From Cellulosimicrobium cellulans (lineage in GTDB: Bacteria; Actinomycetota; Actinomycetes; Actinomycetales; Cellulomonadaceae), in assembly GCF_016921195.1 (NCBI RefSeq), contig NZ_JAFGYF010000001.1:806001-870000 (forward strand): a DNA stretch of 64,000 bases, in the 5' to 3' direction. Numbering within the stretch: position 1 is the first letter of the stretch; each line of letters begins with the position of its first letter. Of this stretch, positions 45,384 to 53,643 are shown one piece after another. The notes beneath the pieces are model-generated. The model saw nothing but the letters and a program-made list of their open reading frames with translations, did no database searches and was not told the origin of the DNA. Made by a program: the position numbers and the translations under genes.

Positions 45384-46499
45384 ATGCCCGTCGAGTTCCT
45401 CGGCATCGCCACGACCAACGACGCCTCGGAGACCACCGAGCGCACGACCGCCGCGTTCGACCCCGCCTACCTCGAGCGCATCGTCCGCGCCCACGAGGAC
45501 AACGGCTGGACGCGCGTGCTCTTCGCCTACGGCTCCTCCGGCCCCGAGCCCGCCGCGCTCGCCGCCTACACCGCCGCGCGACTCGACTCGATCGAGCTGC
45601 TGCTCGCGCACCGGCCGAACGTGTCCTACCCGACGTACGCCGCCAAGACGTTCGCGACGCTCGACCAGCTCTCCGGCGGGCGGCTCTCCGTGCACTTCAT
45701 CACCGGTGGCAACGACCACGAGCAGGGCCGCGAGGGCGACACGCTGACCAAGGACGAGCGGTACGCGCGCACCCACGAGTACATCCAGATCGTCAAGCAG
45801 GCCTGGTCGAGCGCCGAGCCGTTCGACCACCACGGGCCGTTCTACGACTTCGACGACTTCGTGCTCGACGCCAAGCCGTTCGAGGGCCGGACCCCGACCA
45901 TCTCGTTCGGCGGATCGTCCGACGCCGCGTTCCGCGTCGGCGCGGCCGAGGCCGACATCTACGCCGTCTGGGGCGAGCCGCTCGACCGCACCGCCGAGCA
46001 GATCGCGCGCGTGCACGCCGAGGCCGCCGCGGCGGGCCGCGCGACGCCGCCACGCATCCACGCCGCGTTCCGGCCGATCGTCGCGCCGACCGAGGAGCTC
46101 GCCTGGGAGAAGGCGCACCGCGTCCTCGACCGGATCGAGGCCCGCAAGGCCGCCGCCGGAGGACAGCTCAGCCGCCGGCACCCGATCGACAAGCCCGAGA
46201 ACGCGGGCTCGCAGCGGCTGCTCGAGATCGCCGCCCAGGGCGAGCGCTTCGACACCGCGCTGTGGACCGCGACGGCGAAGGCCACCGGCGGCGCCGGCAA
46301 CTCCAACGCGCTCGTCGGGACGCCCGAGCAGGTCGCCGAGGCGCTCCTCGCGTACTACGACCTCGGCGTCCGCGTCATCTCCGCCCGCGGCTACGACCTG
46401 CTCGACGACGCGATCGACTTCGGCCGGTACGTCATCCCGATCGTCCGCGAGGAGGTCGCGAAGCGCGACGCTGCGACCGCGGAGGCCGCCGCGGCCTGA
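45384..46499 (+). CDS. SsuD-like LLM monooxygenase 4
   Basis: A 371-residue protein related to alkanesulfonate monooxygenase. LAHRPNVSYPTYAAKTFATLDQLSGGRLSVHFITGG and TISFGGSSDAAFRVGAAEADIYAVWGEP are close to SsuD signatures, but the SsuD start (FLPTxGD) is replaced by VEFLGIATTNDASETT and the active-site Cys of the CEDAW motif is absent, so the substrate probably differs from simple alkanesulfonates. GGAG site 9 bp before the ATG. Confidence 0.88.
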   Translation: MPVEFLGIATTNDASETTERTTAAFDPAYLERIVRAHEDNGWTRVLFAYGSSGPEPAALAAYTAARLDSIELLLAHRPNVSYPTYAAKTFATLDQLSGGRLSVHFITGGNDHEQGREGDTLTKDERYARTHEYIQIVKQAWSSAEPFDHHGPFYDFDDFVLDAKPFEGRTPTISFGGSSDAAFRVGAAEADIYAVWGEPLDRTAEQIARVHAEAAAAGRATPPRIHAAFRPIVAPTEELAWEKAHRVLDRIEARKAAAGGQLSRRHPIDKPENAGSQRLLEIAAQGERFDTALWTATAKATGGAGNSNALVGTPEQVAEALLAYYDLGVRVISARGYDLLDDAIDFGRYVIPIVREEVAKRDAATAEAAAA

Positions 46500-46532
46500 C
46501 GGGCCCGGGACCGAGATCGGCAGAGAAGGACG

Positions 46533-46596
46533 AGATCGGCAGCCCCGGCCGAGATCGGCGCGTGCACGTGCCGACCTCGACCGGTGCTGCCGATCT
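46533..46596. repeat. Imperfect long palindrome with GATCGG arms
   Basis: AGATCGGCAGC (46533-46543) pairs perfectly with GCTGCCGATCT (46586-46596). The interior has further complementary segments (CGAGATCGGC with GCCGACCTCG), giving a 64-bp cruciform-like element. Another GAGATCGGCAG lies at 46513. It stands between two operon genes. Confidence 0.65.
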
Positions 46597-46650
46597 GGCT
46601 GGCGGGCCCGCCCGGCCCGACCACGAACGACGACAGCAAGGAGAACGACC

Positions 46651-47748
46651 GTGCGGTTCCAGGTACTCGACATCGTGTTCAACCCGCCCCACCCCGTGAC
46701 CGGGGAGGCGGTCGCGCCGTCCGACCGGTTGAACCGGGTCGTGGAGACGGCGGTGCTGGCGGAGGAGCTCGGGTTCGACTCGTTCGCGGTGGGGGAGCGG
46801 CACGCGGGGGAGGTGCTGTCGTCGGCACCGACGGTGATCCTCGGCGCGGTCGCGGCGCGGACGTCGCGGATCCTCCTGAGCACCGGCGTGACGGTGCTGT
46901 CGCTGCTCGACCCGATCCGCGTCGCCGAGGACCTCGCGACGGTGGACCAGCTGAGCCGGGGGCGGCTGGAGATCGTCATCGGCAAGGGCAACGAGGTGCT
47001 CCAGTACCCGTTGCTGGGGCTGGACATCGACAAGCAGTACGAGTACCTCCAGGAGAACTACGAGCTCCTGCGGCTGCTGTTGTCCGAGGAGGACGTGAGC
47101 TGGACCGGGAGGCACCGGCACGCGCTGGAGCACGCGACGACGCTGCCGCGTCCGTTCGCGGGGCCGTTCCGCATCTGGCACGGGTCGGCGACGTCGCGCT
47201 TCGCGGTGGACCTCGCGGCCCGGTACGGGGACCCGATCGTCAGCGCCAACGCGCTGCAGCCGCGCGAGAACTACCAGGTGCTCATCGACCGCTACCGTGA
47301 GCGGTACGCGGCGCACGGGCACGACCCGGCGTACGGGTTCGTCGGGTCGGGCTCGGGCGGGCTGTTCCTCGCCGACACGACGGAGGAGGCGGTCGAGCAG
47401 TACCGGCCGATCTACGAGGGCCAGGTCGCGGCCGCCGCACGCCGGGGATACGGGCCGGACGCCGTCGGGAAGGCGCCGAGCTTCCGGACGGTCGAGGACG
47501 CCGTCGAGCGGGGACCCGCGCTCGTGGGGTCGCCGGAGCGCGTGGCGGAGAAGATCCTCGACTACCACGCCTCGTACCGGCACGACCTGCAGTCCGTCTC
47601 GGTGAACCACCTCATCCCCGCGACGCAGCAGGAGGACGTGCTGCGCCGGTTCGCGGAGGAGGTCATCCCCGTCGTGAAGGCCGAGGTGAAGACGGACCTG
47701 TGGAGCGCGGCCGACGCCCGTCGCGCGGCGGGCTTCACCGCCGCCTGA
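46651..47748 (+). CDS. LLM-class monooxygenase 5
   Basis: A 365-residue luciferase-like protein. AEELGFDSFAVGERHAGE, LSTGVTVLSLLDPIRVAEDLATVDQLSRGRLEIVIGKGNE and PRENYQVLIDRYRERYAAHGHDP are typical of the large bacterial-luciferase alpha-like group of Actinobacteria. GTG start after AAGGAGA. Its first half uses G-ending codons far more than its neighbours, which prefer C, suggesting separate ancestry. It is the last gene before the third riboswitch and probably the end of the operon. Confidence 0.87.
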   Translation: MRFQVLDIVFNPPHPVTGEAVAPSDRLNRVVETAVLAEELGFDSFAVGERHAGEVLSSAPTVILGAVAARTSRILLSTGVTVLSLLDPIRVAEDLATVDQLSRGRLEIVIGKGNEVLQYPLLGLDIDKQYEYLQENYELLRLLLSEEDVSWTGRHRHALEHATTLPRPFAGPFRIWHGSATSRFAVDLAARYGDPIVSANALQPRENYQVLIDRYRERYAAHGHDPAYGFVGSGSGGLFLADTTEEAVEQYRPIYEGQVAAAARRGYGPDAVGKAPSFRTVEDAVERGPALVGSPERVAEKILDYHASYRHDLQSVSVNHLIPATQQEDVLRRFAEEVIPVVKAEVKTDLWSAADARRAAGFTAA

Positions 47749-47915
47749 CCCGTCCCCGCTGAGTGCCGGATATTCGTCGTGGAGTACGCCCGTGGACGAC
47801 GGATGCCCAGCCCTCAGCCGCTGATCGGCGACGGTGCGCGCGAAACATCCGTCCAGCAGGCGGGACGGCCGTCTCGATACTTGACTTAACCGGTCGAGAT
47901 TGTCTTTCCTGCTCC

Positions 47916-48032
47916 CAGGTGACGAGCGTCAGCACACAGGCCCGGCTCGCTGACCAGCAACCCTTCGACGTGACGGGGTGCTCCGGGAACGACCTGACCG
48001 CGTGGCTCCCGCCGCGCGGTAAGCACGGCACC
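47916..48032 (+). ncRNA. SAM-IV (or SAM-I/IV variant) riboswitch 3
   Basis: P1 is CAGGT (47916-47920) with ACCTG (47992-47996). P2 is GTCAGC with GCTGAC, again changed on both sides. The core reads CAGCAACCC and then GGGGTGCTCCGGGA. The 3' arm is ACCGCG/CGCGGT followed by TAAGCACGG, equivalent to CAAGCGCGG in riboswitch 1. It is the most divergent of the four. A TTGACT -35 lies at 47881-47886 with only a weak -10. It precedes the peptide-transport operon. I see nothing else in the rest of the 385-bp gap except a weak hairpin at 47775-47801 (CGTCGT with ACGACG) that may end the upstream operon. Confidence 0.85.
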
Positions 48033-48133
48033 CCGGTGGGTTCCCCGCCGCGCCGGCCCTCGGCCCGGTGCGGACGACCACCGGCGCCGGACGACCGCCG
48101 GTCCCGGCCGGCACACGAGGAGAGCAGCACGAC

Positions 48134-49762
48134 ATGATCCCCACACCTCACCGACGCCGGTCCCTGACCGCCGCCGCGGCGGTCGCCGCGACGGGCCTCC
48201 TGCTCAGCGCGTGCGCGGGCGGCGGCTCCGGCGCGTCCGACGGCGACGGGTCGCCCAGCCCGTCCGGCGAGCCCGTGGCGGGCGGCGACCTGACCTTCGC
48301 GATCACGGTCGACTCGCACTGCATCGACCCGCAGCAGGTCGGCAACAACGACGCCATCGCGGCGGCCCGCCAGACCGTCGCGTCGCTCACGGCGCAGGAC
48401 CCGGAGACGGGCGAGATCCTGCCGTGGCTCGCGGAGAGCTGGGAGGTGAACGACGACGCGTCGAGCTACACCTTCCACCTGCGCGACGACGCGACCTACG
48501 CCGACGGCACGCCGATCGACGCCGAGTCGGTCAAGACGAACTTCGACGCGATCGTCGCGCTCGGCGCGACGGCGTCGCTCGGGTCGCAGTACCTCGTCGG
48601 CTACGAGGGCACGACCGTCACGGACCCGCAGACCCTCACGGTCGACTTCACGGAGCCGAGCGCCCAGTTCCTCCAGGCGACGTCCACGTTCTCGCTCGGC
48701 CTGCTCGCGCCGTCGTCGGCCGACCTGAGCGTCGAGGACCGCTGCGCGGGCAAGTTCGTCGGTTCCGGCCCGTTCTCCGTGAAGTCGTACACGCAGGATC
48801 AGGAGATCGTGCTCGAGAAGGTCACGGGCTACGCGTGGGGCTCCGAGGCGAACGACCACCAGGGCGAGGCCTACCTCGACACGGTGACGTTCAAGGTCAT
48901 CCCCGAGGCGAGCGTGCGCAGCGGCGCCCTGCGGTCCGGCCAGATCGACGCGACGGCCGCGATCTCGACCGTCGACCTCCCGCAGTTCGACGGCAACGGG
49001 TTCTGGCTCGAGTACCGCGCGAACCCGGGCGTCGTGTTCAACCTGTTCCCCAACGAGTCGAGCCCGCTCGCGGGCGACGAGGCCGTGCGGACGGCGATCC
49101 TCAAGGGCATCGACCGCGAGCAGATCGCGGACACCGTGCTCAGCGAGCAGGACGAGCCAGCCACTGGCGTCCTGTCCCACTCGACGCCCCTGTACGAGAG
49201 CATCGCGGACGAGCTCGCCTACGACCCTGAGGGCGCGAAGAAGATCCTCGACGACGCGGGCTGGGTCGAGGGCGCCGACGGCGTCCGTGAGAAGGACGGC
49301 CAGAAGCTCTCGACGACCGTGACGTTCTGGCAGGTGCCGGAGCCGCTCGAGCTGGTCCAGCAGCAGCTCGCGCAGATCGGCGTCGACCTCCAGCTCCAGC
49401 ACGTGACCGTCGCGGAGTCGCAGGCCATCAAGGAGAGCGGCGACTTCGACTTCGACTACTACAACCTCACGCGCTCCGACCCGGACGTGCTGCGCACGAT
49501 CTTCTCGGCGAACGCGCGCGACATCAACCAGCGCGACGCGGAGGAGGTCGACGACCTGCTCGACGCGTCGGCCGCGGCGACCGACCCGGCCGAGCGGCAG
49601 GAGCTCGTCACGGAGGCGTCGCGCCTCCTGGTCCGGAAGGGCCACGCGATCCCGGTCTACGAGCTGTCGACGACCATCGCGGCGGCCGACACGGTCCACG
49701 GCCTGACGTTCGAGGCGTCGTCGCGGCTCGACTTCTACGACGCCTGGGTCACCCAGGGCTGA
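48134..49762 (+). CDS. Dipeptide/oligopeptide-type ABC substrate-binding lipoprotein
   Basis: A 542-residue family 5 binding protein. The lipobox LLLSACAGG puts the lipid on C27. LTFAITVDSHCIDPQQ, LAESWEVNDDASSYTFHLRDDATYADGTPIDAESVKTNFD and FKVIPEASVRSGALRSGQIDAT are family landmarks. Family members bind peptides, but also glutathione and nickel, so glutathione or another S-peptide is a reasonable guess here given the SAM riboswitch. ATG with GAGGAG about 11 bp upstream. Confidence 0.93.
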   Translation: MIPTPHRRRSLTAAAAVAATGLLLSACAGGGSGASDGDGSPSPSGEPVAGGDLTFAITVDSHCIDPQQVGNNDAIAAARQTVASLTAQDPETGEILPWLAESWEVNDDASSYTFHLRDDATYADGTPIDAESVKTNFDAIVALGATASLGSQYLVGYEGTTVTDPQTLTVDFTEPSAQFLQATSTFSLGLLAPSSADLSVEDRCAGKFVGSGPFSVKSYTQDQEIVLEKVTGYAWGSEANDHQGEAYLDTVTFKVIPEASVRSGALRSGQIDATAAISTVDLPQFDGNGFWLEYRANPGVVFNLFPNESSPLAGDEAVRTAILKGIDREQIADTVLSEQDEPATGVLSHSTPLYESIADELAYDPEGAKKILDDAGWVEGADGVREKDGQKLSTTVTFWQVPEPLELVQQQLAQIGVDLQLQHVTVAESQAIKESGDFDFDYYNLTRSDPDVLRTIFSANARDINQRDAEEVDDLLDASAAATDPAERQELVTEASRLLVRKGHAIPVYELSTTIAAADTVHGLTFEASSRLDFYDAWVTQG

Positions 49763-49832
49763 CCCGCCGGGCCCGCCTGCCCGACGCCGCGGCGTCGGGC
49801 AGGCGGGCATCCCCCACGGAAGGAGGCCGACC

Positions 49833-50786
49833 ATGGGCCGGTACGTCCTGCGTCGCGCCGGGCAGGGCCTGTTCGTGCTCTGGGCGGCGTTCACCATCTC
49901 GTTCTTCGTCCTCTACCTGCTGCCCAGCGACCCGGCCGCGCTCATGGCGAGCGGCGGGGGCGAGGCGGACCAGGTGGACCCCGCGCTGCTCGACGCGCTG
50001 CGCGCGCAGTACGGCCTCGACCGGCCCGTGCTCGTGCAGTACGCCGACGCGCTGTGGCACGCGCTGCGGCTCGACTTCGGGACGTCGTACGCGTCCGGGG
50101 CGCCCGCGACGCAGCTCGTGCTCCAGGCGCTCCCGGAGACGCTCCGGCTCACGGCCGCGGCACTCGTCCTCGCCGTCGTGGCGGGCGCCGGCATCGCGAT
50201 CGCGAGCACGTTCCCGCGCGCGACCTGGCTGCGCCACGCGCTCGCCTCGCTGCCGCCCCTCGGCGTCGCCCTGCCGCCGTTCTGGCTGGGCCTCCTCCTC
50301 CTGCAGTGGTTCTCGTTCCAGCTCCCGGTGTTCCCGGCGATCGGCAACGAGGGCGCGATCAGCCTCGTGCTGCCGGCGATCACGCTCGCCGTGCCGGCGA
50401 GCGCCGCGCTCGCCCAGGTGCTCGCGCGGAGCCTGCGCGGGACGCTCGGCGAGCCGTACGTCGAGACGGCGCGCGCCAAGGGCGCGAGCCGGGCGCGCGT
50501 GCACTTCGGCCACGCGCTGCGCAACGCCGCGATCCCCGCGCTCACCGTGCTGGGGGTCCTCGTCGGTGGGCTGCTCGGCGGCACGGTCGTCACGGAGACG
50601 GTGTTCTCGCGCGCGGGCCTCGGACGGCTCACCGTCACGTCCGTGGACGCGCAGGACATCCCCGTGGTGCAGGCCGTCGTCGTCCTCTCGGCGCTCGTGT
50701 TCGTGGTCGTCACGCTCGTGGTCGACCTGCTCTACCCCCTGCTCGACCCCCGGATCGACGCACGACAGAAGGCGGTGGCCGCATGA
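49833..50786 (+). CDS. Peptide-type ABC transporter permease (DppB-like)
   Basis: A 317-residue permease with six helices. MGRYVLRRAGQGLFVLWAAFTISFF is the DppB/OppB start, PSDPAALMASGG with the short extracytoplasmic loop follows, and the EAA-type segment ETARAKGASRARVHFGHALRNA is present. It pairs with the next permease. Strong AAGGAGG site. The stop overlaps the next ATG by four bases. Confidence 0.93.
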   Translation: MGRYVLRRAGQGLFVLWAAFTISFFVLYLLPSDPAALMASGGGEADQVDPALLDALRAQYGLDRPVLVQYADALWHALRLDFGTSYASGAPATQLVLQALPETLRLTAAALVLAVVAGAGIAIASTFPRATWLRHALASLPPLGVALPPFWLGLLLLQWFSFQLPVFPAIGNEGAISLVLPAITLAVPASAALAQVLARSLRGTLGEPYVETARAKGASRARVHFGHALRNAAIPALTVLGVLVGGLLGGTVVTETVFSRAGLGRLTVTSVDAQDIPVVQAVVVLSALVFVVVTLVVDLLYPLLDPRIDARQKAVAA

Positions 50787-51829
50787 GCACCAGGCCGGGA
50801 GTGCGCATCGTGCTCCGGGACGAGGTCCGGGTCGCGGACCGTGCCGCGGTGGCCGACGCACCGCCGTCGGGCCCGCTCGTCCCCGACGCCCCGCCCGCCG
50901 GCGCGCCGGAGGTGCGCACGCCCGAGGAGATCGAGGTCGCGGACCGCGAGGACGCGCGCGCGATCATCCGGTACGGCCGGGTCCGTGGCGCGGGCCCCGC
51001 GGGCCGGTGGCGCCGCGGGGTGCGGTACGCCGCGCGGCGTCCCGGGCTGGTCGTCGCCGTGCTCGTCGTCCTGCTCGTCACGGCGTGGGCGGTCGTCCCG
51101 CAGCTCTTCACGGCATACGACCCCCTGACGGGCGTGCCGGCGGACCGGCTCCAGCCCCCGTCGGGCCACCACCTGTTCGGCACCGATCACCTGGGGCGCG
51201 ACGTGTACGCGCGCGTCGTGCACGGCGCGGCGGCGTCGCTCAGCGCGACCGTCATCGCGGTGGCGGTCGGGCTCGTGGCCGGGTCGCTGCTCGGCCTGCT
51301 CGCGGGGTTCGTGCGCGGGTGGGTGGACGACGTCGTCGGCCGCCTCGTCGACGTGCTGCTCGCGATCCCCAGCATCCTGCTCTCGCTCGCGATCATCACG
51401 GCGCTCGGCTTCGGGACGGTCAAGGTCGCGATCGCCGTGGGCATCACGAGCGTCGCGACGTTCGCGCGCGTCATGCGGGCCGAGGTCCTGCGGACCTCGA
51501 CGTCGGTGTACGTCGAGGCGGCCCGCGCGTCGGGCGTGCGCTGGTACGGCGTGCTCGGGCGCCACGTGCTGCCCAACTCGACGGGACCGGTGCTCGCGCT
51601 CGTCGCGCTCGAGCTCGGCACGGCCGTGCTCGCGATCTCGGCCCTGAGCTTCCTCGGCTACGGGACGCCGCCGCCCGCGCCCGAGTGGGGGTCGCTCGTC
51701 TCGGGCGGGCGCGACTACCTGGCCACCGCGTGGTGGCTCACGACCATGCCGGGCCTCGTGATCGTCGCCGTCGTGCTGTCGGCGAACCGCATCGCGCGGG
51801 CCCTGGAACGGACCGGAGGGGACGCATGA
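50783..51829 (+). CDS. Peptide-type ABC transporter permease (DppC-like)
   Basis: A 348-residue DppC-type permease. A cytoplasmic, acidic N-terminus of about 85 residues, longer than usual, precedes the first helix. HHLFGTDHLGRDVYARVVHGAAASL is the family hallmark, and VEAARASGVRWYGVLGRHVLPN the EAA loop. It overlaps both neighbours by ATGA junctions. Confidence 0.93.
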   Translation: MSTRPGVRIVLRDEVRVADRAAVADAPPSGPLVPDAPPAGAPEVRTPEEIEVADREDARAIIRYGRVRGAGPAGRWRRGVRYAARRPGLVVAVLVVLLVTAWAVVPQLFTAYDPLTGVPADRLQPPSGHHLFGTDHLGRDVYARVVHGAAASLSATVIAVAVGLVAGSLLGLLAGFVRGWVDDVVGRLVDVLLAIPSILLSLAIITALGFGTVKVAIAVGITSVATFARVMRAEVLRTSTSVYVEAARASGVRWYGVLGRHVLPNSTGPVLALVALELGTAVLAISALSFLGYGTPPPAPEWGSLVSGGRDYLATAWWLTTMPGLVIVAVVLSANRIARALERTGGDA

Positions 51830-53643
51830 CCGCCACGACGCCGACCACCCAGGAGCGTCCCGGCCCGACGTCGGGCGAGGCGCCCGCGCTCGAGATCCGC
51901 GGGCTCGAGGTCGCCTACCGCACGCGCGACGGCGGCTCGTACGCGGCCGTCCGCGGCGTCGACCTCACGGTCGGGGCGGGCGAGGTCGTGGCGCTCGTCG
52001 GCGAGTCCGGGTCGGGCAAGAGCACGACGGCGCACGCGGCCCTGCACCTGCTGTCGCGCGGGGGAGCGGTGACGGGCGGGACCATCCGGCTCGGCGGACG
52101 CGACGTCGGCGACCTCTCCGAGAAGGAGTGGCAGCAGGTGCGTGGCCGCGACGTCGGCCTCGTGCCGCAGGACCCGACGGTCTCGCTCAACCCCGTCACG
52201 CGCGTGGGCGACCAGGTCGCGGAGGTGCTCGTCATCCACGGGCTCGCGCGGCGCAAGGAGGCGCGCGAGCGCGCGGTCGAGCTGCTGCGCCAGGCCGGGA
52301 TCGACGACCCGGAGGCGCGTGCGCGGCAGTACCCGTCGCAGCTCTCGGGCGGCATGCGCCAGCGCGTGCTCATCGCGATCGCCGTCGCGGCCCGGCCGCG
52401 CCTCGTCGTCGCGGACGAGCCGACGAGCGCGCTCGACGTGACCGTCCAGCGCCGCATCCTCGACCACCTCGACGGCCTCGTGCGCGACCTCGGCACCGCC
52501 GTCCTGCTCATCACGCACGACCTCGGCGTCGCGGCGGACCGCGCCGACCGGATCGTCGTCCTGGAGCGCGGGGTCGTCGTCGAGGAGGGCACGGCCGACC
52601 AGGTGCTGCACGACCCGCGCCACCCCTACACCCAGCAGCTCATCGCGGCGGCGCCGAGCCTCGCGAGCTCGCGCCTCGTCGCGGGCGGCACCCCGGAGAC
52701 GGCGCCGGGCGACGGCGTCGTCCCGCGCGCCGACGCGAGCCGCGCCGCGGTCGCGAGCCGCGCCGACGGTCAGGGGACCGCGGTGCCCGACGGCGCCGGC
52801 CCGGACACCGCGGGCGCGCCCGTCCTCGCGGTGCGGGACCTGCGCAAGGAGTTCACGCTGCCGCGCGGGTCGGCGCACCGGACGCTCGTCGCGGTGGACG
52901 GCGTGAGCCTCGCGGTCGGGCGCGGCGAGACCTACGCGCTCGTGGGGGAGTCCGGGTCGGGCAAGAGCACGACGGCGCGCCTCGCCCTCCGGCTCGAGCG
53001 GCCCACCGCGGGAACGGTGGAGTTCGCCGGCGAGGACATCACGACGGCGCGCGGCGAGCGGCTGCGGTCGCTGCGTCGCGGCTTCCAGGTGGTCTACCAG
53101 TCCCCGTACGCGTCGCTCGACCCGCGGTTCACCGTCGAGCAGATCGTCACCGAACCGCTCCGGGCGTACCGGGTCGGGTCGCCGTCCGAGCGGGCTGACC
53201 GGGCGCGTGCGCTCGTCGAGGACGTCGCGCTCCCGCCCGACGTGCTCCGACGGGGACCGCGCGAGCTCTCGGGCGGGCAGCGGCAGCGCGTCGCCATCGC
53301 GCGGGCGCTCGCCCTGAACCCGGCGCTCGTCGTGCTCGACGAGCCCGTCTCGGCGCTCGACGTGTCCGTGCAGGCGCAGATCCTCGAGCTGCTCGTGCGG
53401 CTCCAGGCCGAGCACGGGCTCGCGTACCTGTTCATCTCGCACGACCTCGCCGTCGTGCGGCAGGTGTCCGACCACGTCGGCGTCATGCACCGCGGGCGCG
53501 TCGTCGAGCAGGGGGCGGCCGAGCAGATCCTGCTCGACCCGCAGGAGGAGTACACGCGTGAGCTCGTCGCGGCCATCCCCGGCCGCCGCGCGCTCCAGGA
53601 CGCGCCCCGGGCGTCGTCCACGACCGCAGGGAGCGCACGATGA
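51826..53643 (+). CDS. Fused peptide ABC transporter ATPase (DppD-DppF type)
   Basis: A 605-residue protein holding two complete ABC ATPase domains. The first has GESGSGKS, YPSQLSGGMRQR and [14 protein letters not shown]. The second has GESGSGKS, LSGGQRQR and LVVLDEPVSALDVS. Each is followed by the oligopeptide-specific C-terminal extension (HPYTQQLIAAAPSL and EEYTRELVAAIPG). A 60-residue Ala/Gly/Asp-rich linker joins them. One fused chain replaces the usual DppD/DppF pair. Confidence 0.95.
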   Translation: MTATTPTTQERPGPTSGEAPALEIRGLEVAYRTRDGGSYAAVRGVDLTVGAGEVVALVGESGSGKSTTAHAALHLLSRGGAVTGGTIRLGGRDVGDLSEKEWQQVRGRDVGLVPQDPTVSLNPVTRVGDQVAEVLVIHGLARRKEARERAVELLRQAGIDDPEARARQYPSQLSGGMRQRVLIAIAVAARPRLVVADEPTSALDVTVQRRILDHLDGLVRDLGTAVLLITHDLGVAADRADRIVVLERGVVVEEGTADQVLHDPRHPYTQQLIAAAPSLASSRLVAGGTPETAPGDGVVPRADASRAAVASRADGQGTAVPDGAGPDTAGAPVLAVRDLRKEFTLPRGSAHRTLVAVDGVSLAVGRGETYALVGESGSGKSTTARLALRLERPTAGTVEFAGEDITTARGERLRSLRRGFQVVYQSPYASLDPRFTVEQIVTEPLRAYRVGSPSERADRARALVEDVALPPDVLRRGPRELSGGQRQRVAIARALALNPALVVLDEPVSALDVSVQAQILELLVRLQAEHGLAYLFISHDLAVVRQVSDHVGVMHRGRVVEQGAAEQILLDPQEEYTRELVAAIPGRRALQDAPRASSTTAGSAR

